From Liolophura sinensis (lineage: Eukaryota; Mollusca; Polyplacophora; Chitonida; Chitonidae): DNA of 64,000 bases. Location of the stretch: positions 28,060,547 through 28,124,546 of the forward strand of contig NC_088307.1 in NCBI RefSeq assembly GCF_032854445.1. The letters run 5' to 3'. This document shows, piece by piece, positions 21,319 to 35,100 of this stretch (positions are counted from its first letter, which is position 1; every line of letters begins with the position of its first letter). The notes beneath the pieces are model-generated. The model did no database searches. It had not been told where the DNA came from and saw nothing but the letters and a program-made list of their open reading frames with translations. The position numbers and the translations under genes were made by a program.

Positions 21319-21545
21319 ATTTATCTATTTGATTGGTGTTTTACGCCGCACTCTACAATATAAAGATCTTTAGGTAGAACTTGCAACTTGTAACTTCAGA
21401 GTACAATTAGGTTACCTATTCTAGTTTGAAGCTAGAAATTAGAAGTTGAACTGTTAACGTTTAACGGTGGCCAGCATTGGCGGCAGAGTACGAAGAAACC
21501 CACCATCCACATGTTGATGCCAGGTCTTCCCACGTACGTGTACAT
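21319..21545 (-). mobile_element. SINE, family A, broken copy
   Basis: Tail-side part TTTGATTGGTGTTTTACGCC at 21328, then about 95 unrelated bases (21365-21455), then body words GGTGGCCAGCATTGGCGG and GGTCTTCCCACGTACGTG. Either an insertion or a rearranged old copy. Confidence 0.6.
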
Positions 21546-22096
21546 GATTTCCATACTGATTAAAACTACACGCCTTAAAATTAAACATTCCTTGCGTCTT
21601 TCTGGAATCAATGAATTAAACTGTTGGCGGCTTGTCTTTACATGAATCCGTCCTAGTCTAATACACGACACACTTGGTTCCTTTGTCCTCGTGTTGAACC
21701 CTTTTGGGGAATTCGTCTTGCGATTATTGACCCTACACGTCCATTTCAGTTGATTGCTATCGAACTAGAATTGCCATATGACTGCTACACGAATGTCCGA
21801 TAATACAGCGCATATAGATGAGAGGAAGCACTACGTTCACGTGTACACGTAGTTATTCTGGTGAGCCAAACCTCAAACATACATGTACCCGTTTTTATTA
21901 CTGGTAGCGGTACAGACATGTACGTGTATGCCAAAAGAGAATGTATGTGTTTCACTTGAATTTTTAACAAGTGTACAGAGTAAACCATCTACCTTCGCCA
22001 GGTACTCAAAAGTAGAAGCTCGAGCGTTTTCGGTCAGAGGGCCATTGATTACAGAGATCGATGGCTCGTGTTCGATTCACTGTCAATATATTTACT
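21546..22096. other. no gene recognised
   Basis: Frames of 67-86 codons only. None is recognised. Confidence 0.4.
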
Positions 22097-22109
22097 TATT
22101 TCTTCAATT

Positions 22110-22349
22110 GGGGCCTCCGTGGCTCAGTTGGTTAGCGCGCTAGCACAGAGTGATGACCCAGGAGTCTCTCACCAATGCGGTCGCTGTGAGTTCAAGTCCA
22201 GCTCATGCTGGCTTCCTCCACGGCCGTAAGTGGGAAGGTCTGCCAGCAACCTGCCGATGACCATGGATTTCCACCCAAAATAATGCTGGCCGCCCTCGTA
22301 TAAGTGAAATATTCTTGAGTACGTCGTAAAACACCAATTAAATAAATAA
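22110..22349 (+). mobile_element. SINE, family A, full length with 13-bp target duplication
   Basis: Flanked by TATTTCTTCAATT at 22097-22109 and 22350-22362. Head GGGGCCTCCGTGGCTCAGTT then GGTTAGCGCGCTAGC (A box), B box GAGTTCAAGTCC, body, and a tail of TTAAATAAATAA. It is the only full-length + strand copy with both boxes intact. Confidence 0.94.
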
Positions 22350-22379
22350 TATTTCTTCAATTAGTTTTTAAAGGAGTAT

Positions 22380-22565
22380 TAAAGACCTTTTGACTCATAT
22401 TACGACGGCCAGGTTCATGGGTGAAGGAAACCACGGTGTCCATACTAAACCATCGCCCTTCGGCAAGTACCTGGTAAATTTACCGACTGAAACCTAAGCC
22501 GAACCAGCGTGAAGTGGATTCGAACACGTGACCGTGAACACTTGACCTCATTAGTCAAGCGCCGG
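22380..22565 (-). repeat. SINE-like repeat, third type, diverged
   Basis: It has GTGGATTCGAACACGTGACC (a reversed B-box-like element) and TTCATGGGTGAAGGAAACCA, similar in plan to 32160-32365 (TTTATGGGTGGAGGG, GGATTCGAACTAAAG). No intact ends. Confidence 0.45.
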
Positions 22566-23681
22566 ACTTGGTCCTCTTTCCAATCATTGTCAAGTATAGA
22601 ACTGAATTAGCAGGCTTCTGTCATGGCTCACCAAATAGTTCAATGCGCATACCAACGATGCCAATGTCATTAATTTTTAGGCTTACTCGTTGAAATGACA
22701 AAACAACAACAACAACACCTTAATGAAAAGCTTCGTTTAAAATTCAAGACAACGCGATGCAATACAATCACAATTGTCTTTCCGGAGCAAATAAATACAC
22801 AATAAAACAAATATTTAACGTACACATTTCTTCTATACATCCTCCACGTAAAAACATTATGAGCTTTTGAATATTACAAGGTACAGGGATATTAATTTAA
22901 AAGCCGACGTCAGAGTAATTACGCTGACTAAATCACTTTCCAATTATCTGCCGCCTAGCGGTTCGGTAAAGTATAGGTAGCCCAAGGGAGGCAACTCGTC
23001 CAGCCAATAGAAAAGTTCATTCTGGGATTCGGTGATACTATACTTGTGAATAGAAAGAAGGGGATAGTTGACTAAAGTGTGACTACAATAGTGGACGCAT
23101 CGACAACAAACCTTGAGCGGTTCTGGGGTCGCAATAATACTGATCTGATTTTATGAACAGCTGGGTTGGGTTTCTCCTACCCCCAGCTCTTCCCGGAGCA
23201 TTCTGGTTAAGTCTTCACTTACGAATTTGGATGTTCTTTCAAATTCAGCCCGAGTTGAAACTATACTGGAAACTTTTATAACATGTATCTATATATGTAT
23301 ATATTTAGATGGTCTACATTTACATCATGCGGATGGAGTTGTAGTGCCCCCAGTTTGGCAACGGCTCGAAATAAGAAAGAAGACACTTTAGTTTTATATT
23401 GTACACTCTACTCAGTGGGATGCCCGGCAGGAATATTCTCACACCTTCAGCTGGTTCAGGCACTGAGCTGGTCTCACACCTTCAGCTTGTTCAGGCAGAG
23501 AGCTCGCGTACGTTAACATTCCAATGGACAGCTATACACGTATTGCAACTGAAAGTGACGACAAACCCCATGGTAAAAAGAGAACATAATAATAATAAGT
23601 AAATCACAAAACGCAACGTTGGACATCAAATAATAATAGTTATTATATGTGGGTATATGTATGCACAGTTAGGGCTCCAGA
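22566..23681 (-). other. 3' flank / probable 3' UTR of the Abl gene
   Basis: Lies just past the Abl stop codon when read on the - strand. No other gene is seen. I could not fix a canonical AATAAA for the - strand close to the stop; the end of the transcript is unknown. Confidence 0.4.
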
Positions 23682-26113
23682 CTACCTCTGCAGCACGTGT
23701 AAAACCTCTTGATTAGTACTCTGTATGTCGTCTAACAGTTTCGTACCACTCGAAGGGTTACTCGTAGAGAAAGTCTTTAAGTTCTGACCGTATGACTGCA
23801 AGCGAGACAGCAGTTCACGAGTGTGGAATTTTGCATGAGGCGGCAAAGTGTCAATAAACTGGGAACAGAGGTTGTAAAACGATTGCACCTGTTCAGAAAG
23901 CAGCATGAAATTCGTGCTTGTCTTTGCACCTTTCGTGGCAAGAGATTCGATATAGGATTTCAGCTGATCTGAAGCCTCCACTATAACCTCTTTGGACAGT
24001 TCGTCGGTTTCAGACTCTGAGTTCGTGGCACCGGATATCACATGACTAGTACCGTTGCCAGCGCCATCTGTCGTCGAATTGGGCAGACTGGCCAGGGCAT
24101 TCTTTTGCAGAGGGATCACCGGTGTATAAATGGCTTGTTCGCGCCCACCAGGTTTGGCGTTTGTCGGAGACGCCTTGATTGGCGGTGACTCTGCCGACGT
24201 CGGCGAGTCCAACTTGCCTTCCTTGGAAAATCGAGACGGTTTCTTGCCTACGTCGGCACCAGGAGGCGCGGTAATGCTGGGAGAGGCTTCCGTGGTCGCG
24301 TGATTGCCAACAGACTTCAGTTTGAAGGGCAATTTGGAAATGTCTTCCTCTTTGTTCCCGTGTTGCTCCGCGCTGGACTGCTGGTTTTGGCCATCCAGCT
24401 CAGAAGCGTCTTGCTTGGGGGGCCAAGGCGGTCTCGGCGGTGGGAACTTCGTATCGTTCGCTTGTTGAACCTTGCTTGATTTTATCACAGACTCGCCTGC
24501 ATGTGACTCGGTATTATTGGTGTTGTTCTCCATGCCGCGTTGCGGCGGGGGCGGGAGGATGCCATGGCTGGTCTTCAGGTGCGGGGGAAACACCGACTTG
24601 CCACCGAGCCTCTCAGGTGTGTTGTCGCTGGAGGACAAGCTCTTGGTTTCCATGTTGGGCTCCTCTGAAGAAGTGGAAGGATGGCGGGGAGGAAAGTGCT
24701 TCAGGATGACTTGATGTTCCATCAACTGCACCTTCTCCACCTCCGTATTCTCTAGATGTGATCTACTCATCCTCGGGCTTGGCTTGGGTCTCGACTCGCT
24801 AACCGTGTCCGCCATGGCAGTCTTCTGATGACCCTCGTCCGCAGACTCGCCAATCCACTGTTTTGAGTTGTTCCCTTCTCCCCTAAAGGTAGACAGCTCT
24901 CCCTTCTGGCCGGTAGGGCTGGACTTGCTCTGGGTGAGGTCTGACTTGTGACGCTGTAACACGCCCGAATACGCCGGTTTGGCAATCTCCGACAAACCGT
25001 GGCTAGACTGAGACCTCGCAAAAGCTGACGGTTTTAGATTTGGCTCGAGAGTGATACCCTTTTCATCTCCTGCTCCTGTCCTGTCGGATTTGTCCTGCTC
25101 TGCCGCAGCAGCAGCAGCGGTTTCAGTCTGGGTATTGTGATCTGGAATATGTATAGGAGGGCAAGAGGAGATACTGGCAGTGTCCGTGCCAGAATCCACC
25201 TCCTCTGGGTGCTTATCGCGCCCTAAGTCATCCTCGTGACTCTCCGTCATGGATGCTAGATAAGCCCCGATGCGAGCACCCTTAGGGATGGTCCCGTATC
25301 TATTTATTGCTTGTTTCACATTGGTCATGTCCAGAGTGGCTAAGCGAGGACTGTCCAGAAGTCTTTCTGCGCCGTTCTCGGCGTCAGGGAAAGTCTTTGC
25401 TTTCTTTAAGCTCACAGATTTGTGTGGGAAAGGCAGCGGTACCCGGGGGTACTTCCCACCTATCCCCTGCTGCTTGTCAATACTTTCTTCACTGGTGCTC
25501 GTCTCTTTGTCCACCTTCACGCGGTCAGATTTGGACTCCTTACCAAGAAACCTAGCACTTGGTACAGGATGCATATGAAAGTTCCTTCTGCCGCTACTGC
25601 GCTCAGGGCAGGATTCGAATGTCCTGAGACCCGTGTCCGCCACAGATCCGCCCCTGTTTCTCTCTATACTCTCCATGCTGCTCCTTGAATACCCACTATC
25701 ATCTTGTGCCCTTATATCACCAGCGTAACGGTGGTGCTTTGGTGAACCAGACATCTTCCTGGAACCACCATGTAACCTATTTTTCAAGACTTGACCTAAT
25801 TCTGTCGTCAGCGAGTCCTGTTCGTGATCGTTGGCATCATGATGGTGATGATGATTTTCACTTTCATCCTCTGCCAACGGCCTGCTCTCTATTTTCACTT
25901 TTTGCATCTTAATTTTGCTCTTAAGCTCAGAGTCTATGTCCTGGTTTTCAGGGCATGAGCTATGCTGGTCCTTAAAGGATGTTGTTCTTCTAGGCGGCGT
26001 TGGTGCTTTCTTTTTAGAAGATTTGCGATTTAAAACATCTGCGGTTTGCCTTAGCACAGAATCAGTGTCTTCGTGAATTGGCAAGGCACGTCTAGAAGAT
26101 GGGGGAGTTGGAC
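23682..26113 (-). CDS. Abl: Abl exon 12 (last): proline-rich tail and F-actin-binding domain
   Basis: The acceptor TGTTGTAG precedes 26113. The exon opens with GT completing a Gly codon, then [18 protein letters not shown], and runs 2432 bases to the stop at 23682. Early [15 protein letters not shown] matches the conserved Abl PxxP site that binds SH3 adaptors. Middle: low-complexity Ser/Pro/Glu-rich, with a run of five His, [11 protein letters not shown] and ILPPPPQRG. The last 110 or so residues (from [18 protein letters not shown] to HVLQR) form the helical F-actin-binding domain. A single large last exon is typical of Abl genes. About 810 residues, somewhat longer than the vertebrate tail. 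Confidence 0.96.
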
Positions 26114-29100
26114 CTACAACACAGCAAAAGAAGAATGTAGAAAAAAAAAATGATCAACTGGGACAATTTCATCATATTACACCTGTGATAATGCCTTAAA
26201 GAGGCCGTACCAGTGATTTTTAGCCAAACATTGATCAGCACAAATCATATTCAAATCGTTCTATTATTTTAGAATGCCGTAAGTAGTTCCCTTTGACAAA
26301 ACATCTCGTCAGTGCATGATTTACCAAGTCTGGAATAAATTTCCTAATATTGAAAAACTGGGTCACATTATAACTTGATCAAACCTTAGAATCATTTTAA
26401 CACAATAAATAGCACATGCACGTGTCTGAAATTTACTGAAAGCCAATAATTTAAGTTATCCGTGGTAAATACATGTACAGATATCTTGAAGTGATTAGTC
26501 AATATGGATTTTTTGGAACAAATCTGTGGTATAGTCTAATATTCTATAGTATTTTACAAAATTTCACAGAGCAATGAGAGTTGTCTCATGACTAATAGCT
26601 CTATTGAATAATGTTTATAAACTGAAATGCTACCACACTTGTACATGTACCGTAGTCATTTATACAAGTACCGTAGTCATTTATAAATGTATAATCCATC
26701 TACATAATCTTCAGCATGCTCCTGATAAAACATGTACATTACTAATATCATAGACTTTATTCACGACACTGTTAATTTTCCCTCAAGTATACAAGACAAC
26801 TGTATTATCTTATTCTGTAGCCTCAAAAAAAAAGGGTTCAAGGAAAGATTTCTTTTAAGCGGCAATAGATATTCTAAATTATGATCCGTGCATTATGGCA
26901 CAGAAATCAACTATATGTAGTTGTAAGTAAGGATACACAGAACTAATGTTAAGAATGATTAACAATAGTTACAAGATTTATTTGTTGAATGTCTGTTCAG
27001 TTGTCAGCGGACGAAACTTAAAGCCCAGCCCACACGGGCAACATTTGTTGTCTTGATCTAGACAACAGATCCTCGTTTGCGAGTAACCACAATAGGAATT
27101 CCCGAGTCTGGAACAGTGATCCATAACTTCAGCTTGTTTAATTTTGAGCAACACAAAATCCAGAAACTAATGAGCCTGGCACATGATTTTGCTCATCTGC
27201 AGGCAATCTGGATCTTGTGAGATCGTTGTCGCCTACATCAACCAATCAGGGTCTACGGAAATGTCATTTGAGTAAATACAAAATAGAAACTGTGACACAA
27301 TTTTTTCGGGATCACATGACCTTGAATGTATAATGTGACTGTCCTTCGCCGCTGTAATATTCAAAACTGGACAACAAATGTTGCTCATGTGCCAGCAACT
27401 GATATTCCGGATCATCTCACACGGTTCTGAAAATCCTATTTTCGACGACAAATGCGCTAGGTTTAAGGTGAAAATTAAGCCCACTTAGCAAATCGGGGAA
27501 GGGACACTATACGGTTGGTTACACTGAATGTCGAAGTTCTCACAGGCTTATCAGAGGGCAGAGAAGTCAAATACCCTCATTTATCAACCTTTTTGAACAA
27601 AAAAGAGCTACTTTCTGCACAATTTACACACCTTTCTAATTTGATTTAGGGTACAAAACTACATTGGTTGTGTGGGTCAACTTCAGGGCTAGACAAAACT
27701 ACATTGGTTGTGTGGGTCAACTTCAGGGCTAGACAAAACTACATTGGTTGTGTGGGTCAACTTCAGGGCTTGACAAAACTACATTGGTTGTGTGGGTTGA
27801 CTTCAGGGCTAGACAAAACTACATTGGTTGTGTGGGTCAACTTCAGGGCCAGACAAAACTACATTGGTTGTGTGGGTCAACTTAGGGCTAGACAAAACTA
27901 CATTGGTTGTGTGGGTCAACTTCAGGGCTAGACAAAACTACATTGGTTGTGTGGGTCGACTTCAGGGCTAGACAAAACTACATTGGTTGTGTGGGTCGAC
28001 TTCAGGGCTAGACAAAACTACATTGGTTGTGTGGGTCGACTTCAGGGCTAGACAAAACTACATTGGTTGTGTGGGTCGACTTCAGGGCTAGACAAAACTA
28101 CATTGGTTGTGTGGGTCGACTTCAGGGCTAGACAAAACTACATTGGTTGTGTGGGTCGACTTCAGGGCTAAACAGAACTACACTGGTTTTGTGGGTCAAC
28201 TTCAGGGCTAGACAAATAACACAACTGTATCAGACTACATACAACAATGCTCTTAGAATATGCTTGAATACAGATCTTGCAAACGCGCCAAAAGCTTGAA
28301 GAACAACAGTAAGCAAAATAAAAAAAACCAAGTCATGAGGTAGATGAAGCTGCTTGTCTTTGATTATTTCTTTTCTTTTCTCTGCTAATGCCTGGCACCT
28401 CTTCTAATCATATGTACTTCAATCAGTCATCAGATAATATAAATAATTGTGTAAAAAGCTGCGCATCACACCAAATGTACTCACCAGCACTACTCCTCCC
28501 ATCTCCGCTCACATCAGCACTTTCAAAGCTATGGCCTCGTCCCGTCTTTTTGGACGGTAGGTTTGGCGGACGACGCTTCTCACTTGATTTCTCAAGTTCC
28601 TTCTCCACCTCTGCAGAACAGAAACATCAGTATGTCATCAGGAAATAAGGGAGATTTCGGCCAAGAATTTAAAGTGCAGACCGAAGTAAATACCAGGCTT
28701 GGCGCATGGTGTTTCATGTAGCTGAAAAGCATCCCCCTATCATAAATATTTGAGAAATATACTTTTTTTAAATTACTACTCCATCATAGACACTTTAGCC
28801 CAATCATTTTCCCAGACAAAACAAATCAGCTGTACCCTGAATTAGGTCAGTCAACAGTTTCATAATACTTTGGTGGCAGAGAGAATTCACCCCATCAATG
28901 GTAACCCACTGACAAAATAATCTGTATAATTATCAACAAAAAAAAGAAAAGAAAAGAACAGCTTTTCACTACAATTACAAGTTAAGTTTTTATTATTCCT
29001 TACATTCCTTTTAATAGATAAATGTACATTCCTAAGACACAAACTAACCTTCACTGATGCTGGAGTTCTGGAACATGTTCTCTAACTGGTAATGGATTTC

Positions 29101-32100
29101 CTTGAACGTTGGCCTATCTTTGAGGTCCCACTGCCAGCCTTAAAAGCAAACAAGAGGAACTCGTCACACATAAACCATATGTTGGTGGTACATTTCAAGG
29201 GAGGTAATCATACAAACACGACCTCTCATTTCAAACTACGACAAATGTGCGTAAGATGTTCAACAATATAGTGTCAGTATTAAGATTTGCTGTTATTCAG
29301 AAAAAACAAGCAACGGACAGAGTTGAGACTAACTGTCCCTCACTAATGGTAAATTTGGGCCAAGAAATGTAAACAAGGCAATCTTTATTCCACAAATAAA
29401 TTACATGTGCTTCACTAATATTTTTTATTTATTTTTTTTATTAATAAAAGTTCTGGTTGCCCCCTGAGAGGGAGTCAGCTTTTCTGTTCACATTTTCTGT
29501 TCACATTTTAACTGCTACTGAATAATCTTGACTGTATCTTTTATTCAAATCATCAATAGTTCAAAATAGCTTACGGCAGCCTTCAGTCCATATTACAGCT
29601 TCCAGGTGTATGCACAAATTCTACAGAGTGTAAATGTGAGCCACCAGTCATCGAGTTACTCTTGATAGCATTTAATAACATGAATCTCCAGTGTTAGGCA
29701 ATTTAATACTTTAGCTGCAGTCATATTAACTTCAATTTATTTTACATCAAACTTATCTTGCTTCAAATGCACTCAAAACACATACTGAATTTACATTTGA
29801 TCAAATGACAAAACAGTGTACATTTAGATGCAACCATGTATGGTGCAGGAAACCTGGAAGTCCTTGTCACGCATTACAAAACTGGGTCGAAAATTACTCA
29901 GCCACATTGCAAGGTATTCATTCTGTCAGTTCATTTCACAGTTCTGGGAACTGATCCACACTCTGGAATGGACAGGTCCAACAGCTGTACCCACTCTGAG
30001 AAGACTGCCACTTACATCTCAGCATGAGGTTGTATACATTAGCCGGGCACCCCGCGGGCCTCTCCATTCGGTACCCTCTCTCTAACAGGTGATACACCTC
30101 CGTCAGGTCAACCCCTGGGTATGGGGACATCCCAAATGTGGCCAGCTCCCAGAGGAGGACACCAAATGCTGGAATACAAAAGGAAAACAACAATAAATCA
30201 TCACAAACCACTATAAAGATTCAACTAGAAAAGGTAAAAATGTACTAATATTCATGTTTTACAAAATTTTGAAAACCTAATTCTCAGACAATTTTTGCTG
30301 AAAGTCATGCCGTCAGGAATACATTCATAATGCATATATAATGCTGCCATAAAACAACATGGGGAAAATTACAAGGAAGTATATCCATTCAGCTTGGTTA
30401 ATATGGGAATAGATTTCATGAAATCCTGGGATTATAATACGACGACGGGCCAAGCTCTGCTGGTGAAGCCCGAACAGAATATTCCCATTACAACTGAACA
30501 GACAATAAACACTCTGCAGCAAAACAAATGAGCACACAACAGTCACTCTGTGGCATAGCCATTTTCCCATTCCAACTGAACAGACAATAAACACTCTGCA
30601 GCAAAACAAATGAGCAGACAACAGTCACTCTGTAGCAAAGCCATTTTCCCATTACAACTGAACAGGCAATAAACACTCTGCAGCAAAACAAATGAGCACA
30701 CAACAGTCACTCTGTGGCAAAGCCATTTTCCCATTACAACTGAACAGGCAATAAACACTCTGCAGCAAAACAAATGAGCACACAACAGTCACTCTGTGGC
30801 AAAGCCATTTTCCCATTACAACTGAACAGACAATAAACACTCTGCAGCAAAACAAATGAGCACACAACAGTCACTCTGTGGCAAAGCCATTTTCCCATTA
30901 CAACTGAACAGACAATAAACACTCTGCAGCAAAACAAATGAGCACACAACAGTCACTCTGTGGCAAAGCCATTTTCCCATTACAACTGAACAGACAATAA
31001 ACACTCTGCAGCAAAACAAATGAGCAGACAACAGTCACTCTGTAGCAAAGCCATTTTCCCATTACAACTGAACAGACAATAAGCACTCTGCAGCAAAACA
31101 AATGAGCACACAACAGTCACTCTGTGGCAAAGCGATTTTCCCATTACAACTGAACAGGCAATAAACACTCTGCAGCATAACAAATGAGCAGACAACAGTC
31201 ACTCTGTAGTAAAGCAATTTTCCCATTACAACTGAACAGGCAATAAACACTCTGCAGCAAAACAAATGAGCAGACAACAGTCATTCTGTGGCAAAGCCAT
31301 TTTCCCATTACAACTGAACAGACAATAAACACTCTGCAGCAAAACAAATGAGCAGACAACAGTCACTCTGTGGCAAAGCCATTTTCCCATTACAACTGAA
31401 CACACAATAAACACTCTGCAGCAAAACAATTGAGCACACAACAGTCACTCTGTGGCAAAGCCATTTTCCCATTACAACTGAACACACAATAACCACTCTT
31501 CAGCAAAACAAATGAGCAGACAACAGTCACTCTGTGGCAAAGCAATTTTCCCATTACAACTGAACAGACAATAAACACTCTGCAGCAAAACAAATGAGCA
31601 CACAACAGTCACTCTGTGGCAAAGCCATTTTCCCATTACAACTGAACAGGCAATAAACACTCTGCAGCATAACAAATGAGCAGACAACAGTCACTCTGTG
31701 GCAAAGCGATTTTCCCATTCCAACTGAACAGACAATAAACACTCTGCAGCATAACAAATGAGCACACAACAGTCACTCTGTGGCAAAGCCATTTTCCCAT
31801 TACAACTGAACACACAATAAACACTCTGCAGCAAAACAAATGAGCAGACAACAGTCACTCTGTAGCAAAGTAATTTTCCCATTACAACTGAACAGACAAC
31901 AGTCACTCTTAAGCAAAGCAATTTTCCCATCACAACTGAACAGACAATAATAACACTGCAGAAAAGCTGATGGCACAGGTGAGCATTTCTTAACTGGAAT
32001 GAATGATTATGGGTTAACACCACATCGGCAATATTTCAGCAACATCGTGATGACTGTTACCTAGAAATGGCAACCATGTCCTTCCATGACATACCTGTAC

Positions 32101-35100
32101 ACTTGCTCATGGGAGTTAGTGCCTCGGTCTGACCAGAGCTGGTATGATTACCTGGATTTATTTATTTAATTGTGTTGATGCCGTTCACACAGATGTTTTC
32201 ACTTACATGACAAAAAGGTTAGGTTTATGGGTGGAGGGAGCTGGAGTGCCCAAAGAAACCAACCACCCTTCTCCAGGTAAAGCGGCCAGAACAGGATTCG
32301 AACTAAAGAGCTCACTGATCTCTGTCACAACTGTCTTGAGTCGGATTAGCACACGTAGGTTAACCTAGTATCTCATCATAGCTGTACTGTGTCAGTGCGT
32401 CTTACCCCAGACATCCGATCTGGTGGAGAAGCGGTTGTAGGCAAGTCCTTCTGGTGCCGTCCACTTGATGGGGAACTTGGCCCCAGCATGCGCCGTGTAG
32501 GTGTCGTCCTTCATTAGTCGCGCCAGCCCGAAGTCTGCCACTTTCACCAGATGGTTCTCCCCCACCAGACAGTTCCGCGCAGCCAAATCTCTGCCATACA
32601 GAAAGGGTGCATTGGTTAACATTAGTTGACAGTTGCATTAAAACGATGCTTTCATGAAGCGAAAATAACTGATTCACTGCACTGATTGGTGTTCAACGGC
32701 ATCCCCAAAAATTTTTCAATTATTTGATATGTTTTCTGCATCTAGAGAGCCAGTGGTAAACCACTGCCCTTTAGCAAGTTACAGACAACCTTTCCCATGT
32801 ATCACTTCAAGGTATACACACCATACTGGTGAAAGACAAGTGGTATTCAATGGATGTTAGCCTGCCAAAACTGGTGATACAAGCACTGTCAACCACATTA
32901 CTTTTTTGTCACCATGGCCTCACAAAAACTGAGAGCAGGGGAAGTTAATAATTTACCAAAAAGGCACTACAAGCATCTCATGTGTCCTAGCATTTGGCAC
33001 AAACATCTGCCCACTTACCTGTGTATATACATCTTAGCCTCCAGGTAAGCCATGCCCGAGGCAATCTGTGTGGCCATGTACATGAGTACAGTTGGACCTA
33101 ACTCCTCTTTGTTACTCGTGCGCAAGAAATCCAGTAAATTCCCATGAGTCATAAACTCCGTTAAAATATAAAATGGAGGCTCTCTCGTACAAACACCTGT
33201 GACATTCATGAAGGACAGGTTAATTGACAGGGTGAGTTACAGCCAAAAAGAATAGTAGTTCAACCAGTTGCTTTGTAAAATGTAGCTAAGTAAAAATGAC
33301 TGGTAATGAGGTGCTTGATTCTAAAGGTTGCCGTTTCAAAACTCATAGTTGTCTCGCTAATTTTCAGTAGTAGAATTGGTGCTATTTCCAGAAAGATTAA
33401 ATCCTAAATATTGACAACACTGAAAAGATCTACTGCCCTCATAAATCATGGGAGAGTTCAGGGATACATACCTAACAATTGGACTAGATTGGGGTGCTTC
33501 ATCTCCTTCATTATAGCTGCCTCTTCTAAGAAGTCTTTCAATGCCATCGTGTCTTCCTGGAAAAAGAAAACAGGACACAAATACAACAATGTAGTATACT
33601 TACTCAGGCAAATTCCACAAAGCCATTTGTGACTTAAGTTAAAATTAAGTATGTTCACAATGCTTAGTTTTTGGTACTAAACCTATCAGTTTGGACTTAA
33701 TATAATAATATTTATAAAGTGGAAGTTTTGATTGTTAAAGCCAACAAATAAGGTTTAAGATCATATTTCAAATTCTGACTTAAGTCATACATGGCTTTGT
33801 GAAATTAGCTCCAGGCTATTTTTAGAAATGAGGTCTGAGAGCAAGAAACGCTACATCCCATTTGGGGTGAATGTGCCAGCCAAGGGGTCTGAGAGCAAGA
33901 AACGCTACATCCCATATGGGGTGAATGTGCCAGCCAAGGGGTCTGAGAGCAAGAAACGCTACATCCTATATGGGGTGAATGTCCCAGCCAAGGGGTCTGA
34001 GAGCAAGAAACGCTACATCCTATATGGGGTGAATGTGCCCGCCAAGGGGTCTGAGAGCAAGAAACGCTACATCCCATATGGGGTCAATGTGGCAGCTAAG
34101 GGGTCTGAAAGCAAGAAACGCTACATCCTATATGGGGTCAATGTGGCAGCCAAGGGGCCTGAGAGCAAGAAATGCTACATCCCATATGGGGTGAATGTGG
34201 TGGCTAAGGGGTCTGAGAGCAAGAAACGCGTCATCCCATATGGGGTGAATGTGGTGGCTAAGGGGTCTGGGAGCAAGAAACACTACATCCTTTATGGGGT
34301 GAATGTGGCGGATAAGGGTCAGAGAGCAAGAAATGCTACATCCCATATGGGGTGAACGTGGCAGCTAAGGGGTCTGAGAGCAAGAAACGCTACATTCCAT
34401 ATGAGGTGAATGTGGTGGCTAAGGGGTCTGAGAGCAAGAAACGCTACATCCCATTTGGGGGTGAATGTGGCAGCTAAGGGGTCTGAGAGCAAGAAACGCT
34501 ACATCACATATGGAGTGAATGTGGCAGCTAAGGGGTATGAGAGCAAGAAACGCTACATCACATATGGAGTGAATGTGGCAGCTAAGGGGTATGAGAGCAA
34601 GAAACGCTACATCACATATGGAGTGAATGTGGCAGCTAAGGGGTCTGAGAGCAAGAAACGCTACATCACATATGGAGTGAATGTGGCAGCTAAGGGGTCT
34701 GAGAGCAAGAAACGCTACATCACATATGGAGTGAATGTGGCAGCTAAGGGGTCTGAGAGCAAGAAACGCTACATCACATATGGAGTGAATGTGGCAGCTA
34801 AGGGGTCTGAGAGCAAGAAACGCTACATCACATATGGAGTGAATGTGGCAGCTAAGGGGTCTGAGAGCAAGAAACGCTACATCACATATGGAGTGAATGT
34901 GGCAGCTAAGGGGTCTGAGAGCAAGAAACGCTACATCACATATGGAGTGAACGTGGCAGATAACATGATTCTTCAACCTTGTCGCATGTTTGCAAGATGT
35001 TTTTTCAAGCATATTCTGAAGGCATTATTCTGTGTAGACAGATGATATTACACTTTTTGCGAAGCCCTGATATTGGCCCCTCCAATGAATGTAGTTTTGT

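Noticed and set aside
22110-22200. tRNA gene (A and B boxes present)
   Set aside because: It is the head of a full-length SINE with body, tail and target duplication. The cloverleaf is not maintained.
24440-25912. Several + strand frames of 75-102 codons
   Set aside because: Shadows of the long Abl last exon on the opposite strand.
27650-28216. CRISPR-like regular repeats
   Set aside because: Units are joined directly with no unique spacers, and the DNA is animal. It is a minisatellite.
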